Made by a program: the position numbers and the translations under genes
Shown here: positions 56,001 through 64,000 of the stretch, piece by piece
How positions within the stretch are numbered: the first letter of the stretch is position 1
How the letters are laid out: every line of letters begins with the position of its first letter
Notes under the pieces: model-generated
Told to the model about the DNA's origin: nothing
The model's database searches: none
The model's input: only the letters and a program-made list of their open reading frames with translations
Assembly (NCBI GenBank): GCA_037176885.1
Contig: JAWWNJ010000295.1
Location: 21,161-85,160 of the forward strand
Origin: Favolaschia claudopus
Taxonomy: Eukaryota > Basidiomycota > Agaricomycetes > Agaricales > Mycenaceae
Length of the DNA: 64,000 bases
Reading direction: 5' to 3'

Positions 56001-56269
56001 GCCATGCATTTGTTACGACGACTCACTTTGAATAACTTTTGAATTAGCCTTCGATTCCCAATAGTCGGCAAACTAATACTTGCCTGAGTAAGGTGTAATG
56101 CAGATCTGGTAGTGTTTTTAGCGAAAAGGGATGTAGTCTAAGTTGAATGAAATCTTCGAACTGTGTGACAAGTTGTGACATCAAAGCGAAGAACGGAGAA
56201 TATATGTCTCAAGAATTAGCTATGAGGAAGAGCCAATTAATTTGAGAGGGGAGGTATGTTTAGCGAGTG

Positions 56270-56755
56270 TGTAGCCTACTTTGAACTCCCTGGCATTTTT
56301 TTGAACGGCGAGGAAATGCCTAAGTGCAAACTGTCAGAATTGGTTGCCCGTATTTTGTTGTCCGACAAAATGCCGTTGTGGTGAGATGCATGATTTAGTG
56401 ATGAACCCGTACCAATTAATCTGAAGGGAGAAACATCTCCAGAGTATGTGTAGCTAATTTTGAGGACTCCTGCATTTTTGTGTGACGGTGTGGAAATGCC
56501 TGAGTGCTGACTGTTAGATTTATTTGCGCTTATTTTGTGGTCCGTCAAAACACCTCCCTAGCGAGATGTAATATTTATTTTGGAGTGAGAAACATTTAAG
56601 TTGAAGGCAGGAGTATGTTAAAAATGTGTGTAGTAAGTTTCGGGAGCTCCAACAATTTTTACAGACGGCGTAGAATTGCCTGAGTTCAAACCGTGAGAAT
56701 TATTTGAACCAGAATACTCCGAACTGAAGAACGCTCGGAATATCAGTTCAGGTAT
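56270..56755. repeat. Diverged tandem repeat, 180-bp period
   Basis: Units begin at about 56270, 56450 and 56630 with GTGTAG followed by an AT-rich block, then TTTTT..GACGG(C/T)G..GAA(A)TGCCT(A/G)AG, a TTATTTG stretch and (in units 1-2) GTCCG(A/T)CAAAA. Units are about 60-70% alike by eye. The third is incomplete. A partial unit (CCAATTAATTTGAGAGGGGA) precedes 56270. The repeat lies just downstream of the AT-hook protein gene. Confidence 0.65.
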
Positions 56756-56764
56756 AGTATTGGA

Positions 56765-58722
56765 CTACAATGGGTATCGGCTACGAGTACTACGTGTCCG
56801 GTAGCGAGGCTGAGGCTCCAACGCTTCACCCTCATCCGATTCCGGCGGCTCATTCTCCTTTTCATCAACCGTTGAAGTGTATCTAGGCAGCGAAAGTGGG
56901 ATGGCTTCGATACGGCGTTTAACCTTCAAAGTGAGAGGATTTTTGGGCCGTCCACGATTCCCAGTGCGTTGAGGCTGAGAACCATATCAATAGGAGAGCG
57001 ATTGGGATAACGCAACATACCTTGCGAGGTCGCCCTCGTTTTCCCTGTCGCAAACGAGCAATTTCTTCAGGGTCAAGCTTGTTGCGTAAGACTTCCACAA
57101 ACGATGCTGGTCCCAACGTAGACGAAAAGCCCGCATTAGATACATCATCGAAGGGAGCCTCCTAAGCAAGGATGAGCGAAAACCTTTCCCTTGAATTGAA
57201 CCTTACCTGAGTATGAGCGCTCTCCCAAGTTTCAGGAGGCTGGGCGCAGATGATAGTGTACCTGTTGTTGTTTTTGTCTGGAAGAAACCGAACAGGGGCG
57301 ACCTTATAGGTGTACCCGGCTGGGTCCCAAGGCTGAAGATATGGGGTTCCTGTGTGTAATATATCGGCTTCTTGAATAACGATAGAGTTCAAGGCGACGC
57401 ACCAATAATATGGTCAGGATCCAGAAGACCCTGAGACTGATATGAGTTGTATAGATTGGCGGGGACGTGAACCTTCGCCTTGCGATACACTTTGACGAAA
57501 CCTCGGATGAAGTTATTGTGGGAATGTTCGTTAAAGATGAACGGATTCGAGGAGTTAGCAGCCAGGCCGCAGCGTTCCAGGTATGAGGCGGAGACAAATG
57601 TGCGCATGAAATTAGGAAGATGGTTCCGAAACCGCGCGTATAACGCAGCATCTGCGCAGAGGTCGAAACTCGGCATATCTGGATGTACTGCAAGCTCGAA
57701 AAGGAGATCACTCGCCATGTGTTGCCCCAGACCCGACGCAAAAGAGTCAGATGTGTTGAGAACATCTAGAATCGGAGTTCTCTGCTCAGAGCTAAGGACA
57801 GACGCATGCCATTCATCCAAAGAAGCGAGGGCGGCGTCTGTCTCATAGACCCAATCAGGAGCGCCACCCCACTTTGCCCATAATCTATCGCGCCACATCT
57901 CAGATAAAGAAAATGTCATTCAAACACTAGCACATATAAAAGAAACACACACCTCGGACCCAGGTCGCAAATCGGCCTTCTCGAACTTCCGTGCGCTGCT
58001 CACCACATGAATCTGGGCAATACGAGAGTAGTCGATAACAACGATGGCGTGCGTCTCCATTACCACCGCTGCCAAAATATTGACCTTGAAGTCCTCGTCT
58101 TTGAGGCGTGCCCCCGGCTCAACAAATCTTTCGGGAACGAGGAAGGAACGCAGCCGCGCTGCTTTACTTTTGTTCGGATTGTTACCTGGAACGCACACAG
58201 ACGTGACCTCTTCATAGTCGGAACGCGTCATGACCAAAATGCTTCCTTCGAGCCCTAAACGGCAGACGAGAGCATGCTGAACGAGTACAATTATTAGCGT
58301 AATCCATAACAAAACCAAGAAACAATGGCAGACATACGTGACCAGCACAGAGTGCAAGGTGTTTCCCGCGAATAGCGACGTGAACGGGACCGGGAGCGAG
58401 CTTTTGGCCTATGAGGTATCGCCCAGGAGCAGTCGTCGGCAGTTTCTCCTCGTCGTACTCGGAAACCTTGACAGGTATGGGCTCAAGAGAATCGGTGTAG
58501 TCGCCAACGTCGATAGAGAATGTTTCGTGGGGCTTCCTCGCAGTGCCTTCTGCCCATGTACGAGGAAAGACCACCAGATACCCTGCTAAGATCGTTGACC
58601 CGTGCGCGAAAATAAGGCTACAATGACGCACCTTGTGGCCATTTCTTGGGCTTCTGGAAGATCTTCTTAAGGGCCTGTTTGACGCGATGGCCAAACGCCG
58701 CCAGCACCTGGAACTCAGGCAT
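56765..58722 (-). CDS. AT-hook protein of unknown function next to an integrase-like gene
   Basis: ATG at 58722 gives MPEFQVLAAFGHRVKQALKK. Following exons carry GYLVVFPRTWAEGTARKP, EKLPTTAPGRYLIGQKLAPG, HALVCRLGLEGSILVMTRSD, EDFKVNILAAVVMETHAIVV and MWRDRLWAKWGGAPDWVYE. Then come HMASDLLFELAVHPDM and FVSASYLERCGLAANSSNPF. The C-terminus has VEVLRNKLDPEEIARLRQ followed by two AT-hooks, GKRGRPRK and NRGRPKN, and ends RTRSTRSRYPL at 56765-56767. AT-hooks bind the minor groove of AT-rich DNA, so it probably acts on DNA. I recognise no catalytic domain. It ends 10 nt from a 180-bp repeat array and starts 192 nt after an integrase-like gene on the same strand; the two may form one unit. About five short introns are inferred. 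Confidence 0.55.
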
Positions 58723-58913
58723 GCAATTGAAGGTCGTGGTCGGGATGATGACGGGAGACGACAAGGAAGGTTGATGTCAACAAACATAGTCACGCGGTAA
58801 CGTGATGCAGAAGACGTCCGGAATTTCCCGGACAGCTCGCCGAAAGTGTTCATCGAATTGAAGCAAAGCTACCTCAGCAAAATATGCAGCTTAACATTGG
58901 CACAAGCTACATT

Positions 58914-60716
58914 CTAACGTATCTCTCCCCTCTGTATACCCCCTGCGATCTCCAAAGCTCTGACCCAAACTTGCCGACGCACATTCATGTTACGAGAAAA
59001 TAAATCCACTGAATCAGACAAGTGCTGATCGAGAAGTTGCAGCTGCGCGGGAGTGAAGGGACAGTTCGGTGGATCGCAGAGAACCTCCGAAAGATTTGCA
59101 GGTGTGCTGGCAGACGCAAAAGGGTCGTTGCTAACCACATGTTCATGTGGATTATTTTCTAGAAGGTGAGCAAGTAGGTCTGGCTCGTTGCCAACCTCCC
59201 AATCGATACCATACTCGTTGATGTCCTCAATTCCCTCCTCCTCAGGCCTGAGGAACGACGAGATTCCGCGTGGACCCTCACGAAGCATACCAAAGAGAAA
59301 CATGTCGCGTGGACTACGCTCACGCTTGCGACGTATCGTCAGCTGATGTGAGTTCCACGCCTCTGCCCAATCTTGAGCGTCACGATTGACGGAAGAGAGA
59401 AATAGGTGGTGAAGGAGCCAGATGTGTCCCGGGCGTGTGGGATTAAGTCCGTGGTTGGCCTCAAGGTCGAGGAAGAAAGTCTTCCATTTCTTTCCGAAGC
59501 CGTGAGTGACATCGTACCACAGTCGTTCGATTCGGGTATTGTGAACACTCCTGTGAACCAATGAGTCTGAGATAAATCAAATGTGAGTTCGCACGAACAT
59601 TACCTTCCCCAAATGAATGACCCGCGACCGGTGCCATTCACTTCCTCCATGTATATGGTAACCTCAATATTCTCCACACCGTGATCTCCACGCATACGGC
59701 TCGGGCGGCCGTGTGTACTGATATCGTCCAGCAGCAACTGAAGAACACTCGCACCTCGGTTGCTATCGTGTACTCGGATACCGAGAACGAATCGGGAATA
59801 GCCGTCTATGATACAGTGAATCACCATTTTATAGCGAATAAGTCCTAGTTCAATTCGTTCAATGAAACTACGCAATGAAACCAGAGAGATATAGATAGAA
59901 TCTTACCGTGTTGACCGTCCAAATGCGCGAGGGAGAGTGGCCCAGGGACACTGTATTTCTTTCGACTAATCTGTCGGTCACCAAAGATGGCGGGAGCACC
60001 ATGAACACGCAAATATGACGTTCACGGGGTACACGATAGCCTTGGGACTTGAGGTGACCTCGTATCATACGCCGCCCAAACTGAGGAAAGATTTCGAGTG
60101 TCGAAGCGACCAATTGATCGAGTTCGGAGTCTGAAAGGACGGAGACAGCGGGCGTTGTCGACGTATGAACTATGTGAGTCGCACCGTGTTCATCAATGTG
60201 AGACTGGAAGACCGGAGCTCCAGGCTGAACCAATCCAGCGCGCAGCGCTGAGCGACGAACAGTGCGTGAGGATACTCCGAGTTCAGGAGCTATACCAGTG
60301 GGACCGCGAAGTTCGAGTGCAGCGCTCAAAAATTGGGGATCAATTTCGATTCGCGGGCGTCCCCGTCTTCCGGTGCGAATGTGGCGAGCTACAGCAAGTG
60401 GCGCGCTATCAGGTGGATCCATCGATTGATGGCATGCGAGGTCGAGTGCGGAAACCATGGTGGAAATGGAAGTCTGCAAGGTCGCGTACTCATCGGGAGG
60501 GAAGACGGCGCGGTGCTGGGTTGTGGTTGAACCACCATTAAAGGATCAAGAAATCAAAGAAACCAATTCGGCAGCAGATGCCAGCGCTAGCGCTCGATCT
60601 CTCACAGCGCTCAAACGAGGGGAATCTCCGACCATTACATGCAGAGCCGACAGAACATCGTCGTTCAACAAGTGGTAAGCGTCCCGCAGATTATTCAGTC
60701 TGGTGTCAGAATCCAT
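58914..60716 (-). CDS. DDE integrase-like protein with AT-hook (different lineage from the 2.25-kb unit), frameshifted
   Basis: ATG at 60716 gives MDSDTRLNNLRDAYHLLNDD. Introns at 60516-60563, 59845-59906 and 59551-59603 keep frame. An AT-hook (GRRGRPRI) is followed by a helix-turn-helix-like region (GIAPELGVSSRTVRRSALR) and FGRRMIRGHLKSQGYRVPRE. The core has KKYSVPGPLSLAHLDGQHG (first Asp), MVIHCIIDGYSRFVLGIRV, RMRGDHGVEN (second Asp) and SVHNTRIERLWYDV (Glu), then EAWNSHQL. This matches the rve-like integrase-core family common in agarics; such proteins are thought to be transposon-derived. Between PRER and YLRVHGAPAIFG the frame changes near 60019, and a few conserved residues also seem missing, so this copy has a small deletion or a sequence error. 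It stops at 58914-58916. Confidence 0.7.
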
Positions 60717-60879
60717 CGAGGGAGGAGAACAGAAGAGGAGGAAACAGAGCAAGAGACGTTTCACGGAAAGGAGATCTCTTTGAACGAAGAACGGCCTAGG
60801 CATATACAGAGATTGAAGGTCATTGGTGGTGATTATTATCAAATCTGATACGATGGATCGGGTTGGGATGGTTTGAGAT

Positions 60880-61170
60880 ACTCGAGTATTGTCCAGGATA
60901 GCTCTTACAAGTGAACACAGACCAAATTGAGGACAAGTTGGGACATCCAAGGATGTGCGGTGACAAACAATGGACAAGTAAAGTCGGCAGTCACCGGGAA
61001 GTCACTAGGACATCTTGAGGATAAGCAGGGTTGAGACGAGGATGAACGAGGATGGAGAGGGACAAGGAGTGACTAGCCAAGGATTCATTGGGATGCTTGA
61101 GGATAGGCTGTGACGGTTGAGGACAAGCTGGGATTGATCGGGATGGGTTGTGACAGGTGATGATATCATA
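60880..61170. repeat. Degenerate GAGGACAAG/GGATG repeats
   Basis: Words such as TTGAGGACAAG, TTGAGGATAAGC, GAGGATAGGCTG, GGGACATCC and ACGAGGATG recur irregularly over about 290 bp upstream of the integrase-like gene. They look like subterminal repeats or a decayed minisatellite. Confidence 0.45.
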
Positions 61171-62052
61171 TGTGTTCCGTATTTTGTCCGGCATCGGCCA
61201 CCAAAGGTTTTGCTACGTCCAAAGAACCTCATTCTGTCTTTGCTGTCTTTGCCGTAATTGATGCTGAGGGTCAGCTCTGTCATAAGAAGGCGATTGTACG
61301 CACGTATTTTGATATGACACAAAACAGTCACTCCTGGTCACTCCAGCCATGATCGCCTCCAACGGGTGCGGGGATTCACTATTGGTGGAAAGACATGGGA
61401 AAGAGAAACAGTCGAGGGTGAAACTGTGTCTCCTTCCACACACTTCTCTTCCAAGAGTTTATATGCGACGTTATTTGTTACAATGGGACACATCTAGGAC
61501 TCGCACTTGGAAGAATCACCCTCACGACTCGAAGTTGAATTGCGCTTGTTTGGGATCGTTGGCACAGAAAATTGAATCGATCGAGTTGCTACTTGAAACA
61601 TGGGGCATCCCATAGAATAATTTGAGAAAAAGCTATAATGCTCAATTCTGATTCAAGTATATACTCTCAAATTTTCTAATAACCGGAATACAAACTCATC
61701 TCAGAATAAATTCGTCTTTGTTGCGATTTCCGGACAAGCCGATGCCGATTGCGACCGACTCGGTTCGGGATTATGCGGCGCTGAGTGGGAGTGGCTGACA
61801 GTTTTTCGAGCGAGAAGAAAGTCGCTCAAATTCGTTCATTTCTGCTCAGATCAGGCTGAGATTCGCAGGGGATACTCGCCTAGACGTAGCGCTTCGAATG
61901 ATACCAAAATCTCGCGAAAAGAGCCCGAATTGGCAGACTTTGGAATTGCACGCTTGACCAGTTGACGCTGACTCAACTTCGGATCATTGGGATCCGAAGC
62001 TTCGCGAGCACCACTCGCCTCTGTCCTTTTTTTCTATACATGAAAGCACAAG
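61171..62052. other. No gene recognised
   Basis: The longest frame (61349-61615, plus, 88 codons) has no motif. Nothing else can be supported here up to the LINE fragment. Confidence 0.35.
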
Positions 62053-62065
62053 GAGCCGAGCACGT

Positions 62066-62625
62066 CCGGCGACCACCGCCACCTACTCCGTAAGGCCTCG
62101 AGGGACTTGGCCATGCCCGAATTATTAGGCACACGCAAAGGCATAGACGCCTTGGCCAAGTTCATAGAGGCCTCGGGCGCTTTTACGAAGACTGGGCGTC
62201 CGTTTGCAAAGGCGGACCTCCCCACATTTGAAGACGAGCCTGACCCTTGGTTGTCGGACGACGAAAACGACGGCGGGTAGGCGAACACCCGCAAGATGAT
62301 GCCCCCAGGACAGAAGCGTCCCCGCAATTCACTTCCCTCCCCCGCCGACACCCGCGCGCCCTTGTGGCCCGGCATCTTCTCTTCTTTTCTTTCTTTTCTT
62401 CCTCTGTAGATAGTTTATCCACTTTATGCTCTATGGCCCCATGCACTATGCATCCGCCACTATACCCCGGTAATTCACACTACTTACCTTACACTCCGAG
62501 ACTATACTCTACCAACTACGGACGATTCCTCCCTAGAGCTACTCCCCTCTATTTATCGCCCCACGGGCACCGCGTCTTAGTAGTTAGTTTACTTGTTGCG
62601 GTATACAAATGCTGACACAAAAAAA
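62066..62625 (+). mobile_element. 5'-truncated LINE, 560 bp, with 13-bp target duplication
   Basis: The fragment begins inside the last part of a LINE ORF2 (DHRHLLRKASRDLAMPELLG, then FIEASGAFTKTGRP, stop at 62278-62280) and continues through ~345 bp of 3' UTR to a short A-rich tail (ACACAAAAAAA). GAGCCGAGCACGT flanks both sides (62053-62065 and 62626-62638). A 5' truncation, an A tail and a variable-length duplication are the hallmarks of target-primed reverse transcription. The 3' UTR end matches that of the LINE at 62990-64000. Confidence 0.85.
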
Positions 62626-62638
62626 GAGCCGAGCACGT

Positions 62639-62989
62639 GAAAAGTAACGTGCCTTTGACACAAAACCACGGGACGCTGTCGAGATGTCGCAGCCGCCTGT
62701 CGAGATGTTGCTGCCGGTTCCCACAGGCTCGGATTGAAGATTCAGCCGCGTGAACCTTCCCGATGGCGCCGCGCGCGGATCGCGAGCGTAGCGACTCCGA
62801 GCTCGGAGCAGCAGTGCGGCGCCGAGGGCACGGAATCCAGCAAAAGAAAACCTCCGGGGCTTGGGGCGGAGCCCCGACAAGCTGTGTACCCGCCGAAGGT
62901 GGCGACGAAACCCCTTGGCCTCCCCGGACCCCCAGTCTGACATGACGTAATTAATGCTTTCCCAGCACGTGCCCAGCACGTGGAAGGCC
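62639..62989. repeat. GC-rich repeat material between two LINE ends
   Basis: It contains palindromic words (GCGCGGATCGCG, CCGAGCTCGG, GGGGCTTGGGGCGGAGCCCC) and, at 62929-62943, CCCCCAGTCTGACAT followed by GCTTTCCCAGCACGTG. The same pair is at 20747-20780, so this is another copy of that dispersed element. Confidence 0.45.
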
Positions 62990-63257
62990 TTTTTTTATTT
63001 TTTATTTTTTTATTTTTTTTATTTTTCATTTGTCTCTGCATTTCTATACCGCAACAAGTAAACTAACTACTAAGACGCGGTGCCCGGAGGCGATAAATAA
63101 AGGAGGGGTCGGCGCAATGGGGGAATCCGGTGGTTGTGTAGTTTAGTCGTGTGAGGAGTGGGTTGAGTTGTAGGTAGCGGGAATATTATCGGATTCATAG
63201 AATCATAGGCCATAGCGCATAAGTGAAAGGAAATTTACAAGAAGATGAAGGGGTATA

Positions 63258-63545
63258 CCGTACAATTACGTTCAATTCGACAGGGGGTGTGACGCGTGAC
63301 CCCCCGAAATCGATTCGACAAGTCGACAAACAGAAAATTTTGCGTGACCAGGCGCAAAATTCGGAAGAAAAAAATTTCTAAACCGCAAAATCTTCTCTTT
63401 TTTGCACGATTTGGGCGCATTTTTGCTCACCGTGACGCTTAAGACGTTCGAACAGTGGCCGTCGTGACGCGGGACCAAAACGCAAAGTTCGGATCGACAC
63501 GGGGGTGCGTGACGCGGGACATCCGAATCGAACGTAATTATACGG
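63258..63545. mobile_element. TA-flanked MITE, 288 bp, inside the LINE 3' UTR
   Basis: CCGTACAATTACGTTCAATT with CG at 63258 recurs inverted, ending at 63545 (20 of 22 bases), with TA on both sides (63256-63257, 63546-63547). Subterminal GTGACGCGTGAC words link it to the elements at 9756 and 10801. It inserted into the LINE 3' UTR and is therefore younger than that LINE copy. Confidence 0.75.
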
Positions 63546-63642
63546 TAGGTTGGGCTGACACGATGTGGGTGTATTGCGAGGATTATGTCGGTGTCTTGGC
63601 CTAGGTGAATGTTGGGAGACCCAATGAGCGCGGCCCTCGCGC

Positions 63643-64000
63643 TCATCCTGCTTCTCCCTCGTCCGACTCTTCGTCCGGGGGTTCCGGCTCGTCTTCGTAG
63701 ACTGGTAGGGCTTGTGGCGCGCGGGGTCTGCCCGTTTTTGTAAACGCCCCGGACAGCTCCAAAAATTCCGCAAGTGCGGAGATGCCATCTTTTGTACCCA
63801 ATATTTCGGGCAGGGAAATATCCCTTGAGACTTTCCGGAGTATGTGCCGTTGGTCCTCGTATTGAGGACACTCGCGAAGAATATGTTCGCGGCTTTGGAA
63901 AGCTTCGCCGCATGCGCAGTCAACGTCCTCGGATGGAACAAAGCGGCTGTAGTACTTCGCTGAAAAACAGTGTCCTATGCGGCACTGTGTGACCCGCCCA
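63643..64000 (-). CDS. C-terminus of LINE ORF2 (reverse transcriptase polyprotein), open at right edge
   Basis: A 119-codon frame enters at the right edge with GRVTQCRIGHCFSAKYYSRF, then a zinc-finger-like CACGEAFQSREHILREC (Cys-x-Cys ... His ... Cys), common at the end of fungal Tad-type LINE proteins. LPEILGTKDGISALAEFLEL, GAFTKTGRPRAPQ and an acidic tail follow, stopping at 63643-63645. The catalytic reverse transcriptase lies outside the window. The same C-terminus occurs in the LINE fragment at 62068-62280. No stop or frameshift is seen in this part. Confidence 0.85.
   Translation of the reverse strand, partial: GRVTQCRIGHCFSAKYYSRFVPSEDVDCACGEAFQSREHILRECPQYEDQRHILRKVSRDISLPEILGTKDGISALAEFLELSGAFTKTGRPRAPQALPVYEDEPEPPDEESDEGEAG

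Larger units (their letters stand above)
62990..64000 (-). mobile_element. LINE 3' end, running off the right edge
   Basis: On the minus strand the ORF2 end is followed by a 3' UTR and an A-rich tail made of AAAT/A-run words (62990-63030). The last part of the UTR (CCGCGTCTTAGTAGTTAGTT) is shared with the LINE fragment at 62066-62625. Without the inserted MITE, the UTR is about 360 nt, close to the 345 nt of the other copy. Confidence 0.8.

Noticed and set aside
1..64000. CRISPR arrays, operons, rRNA or tRNA genes
   Set aside because: None was seen. The window is eukaryotic nuclear DNA, and no tRNA-like or rRNA-like stretch could be supported by eye.

Overview
This window looks like part of a repeat-rich nuclear genome from a filamentous basidiomycete, most likely an Agaricomycete. 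The evidence is genes broken by many short GT-AG introns (46-70 nt), a Plavaka-type transposase paired with a DUF6532-type protein, an alpha-kinase, fungal Ty3/gypsy, PIF/Harbinger and LINE sequences, and a eukaryotic uL2 ribosomal protein gene. There is no operon structure, ribosome binding site or CRISPR array. All family names come from reading translated motifs by eye; no database search was run.

Layout. 1-465: an ORF on the minus strand running off the left edge. 3.5-7.7 kb: a 382-bp hAT-type MITE, then a decayed PIF/Harbinger unit (Myb-like ORF on plus, DDE transposase on minus, tail to tail). 9.7-11.3 kb: two TA-flanked MITEs of one family. 11.8-19.4 kb: a Ser/Thr kinase gene with a 6.3-kb Plavaka element inside one intron; the element carries the transposase and a divergent DUF6532-type gene. 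19.4-26 kb: gene-poor, with small inverted-terminus elements. 26-28.2 kb: copy A of a 2.25-kb unit encoding a DDE integrase-like protein, ending inside the last exon of a frameshifted uL2 gene (28.2-29.1 kb). 30.3-43.7 kb: copy B of the same unit, split by an 11.1-kb Ty3/gypsy retrotransposon (969-bp LTRs with one difference, 5-bp target duplication ATTAT) and abutting an alpha-kinase gene.

44.9-48.9 kb holds a weak hypothetical gene and two adjoining inverted-terminus elements. 49.0-56.0 kb holds plus-strand genes of unknown function. 56.3-56.8 kb is a diverged 180-bp tandem repeat. 56.8-60.7 kb has two minus-strand genes with AT-hooks; the second is a different DDE integrase-like protein with a frameshift. 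62-64 kb has two LINE 3' ends in opposite orientation, one with a 13-bp target duplication, the other with a MITE in its 3' UTR.

How it fits together. Almost everything is mobile DNA nested in, or abutting, a few host genes (kinase, uL2, alpha-kinase). The best candidates for something undescribed are the 2.25-kb integrase unit, which has the same endpoints at two unrelated loci but no visible terminal repeat or target duplication, and the two-gene AT-hook/integrase locus flanked by short repeats. The kinase may survive its insertion because the element sits inside an intron whose pre-insertion form can be read as 54 nt.
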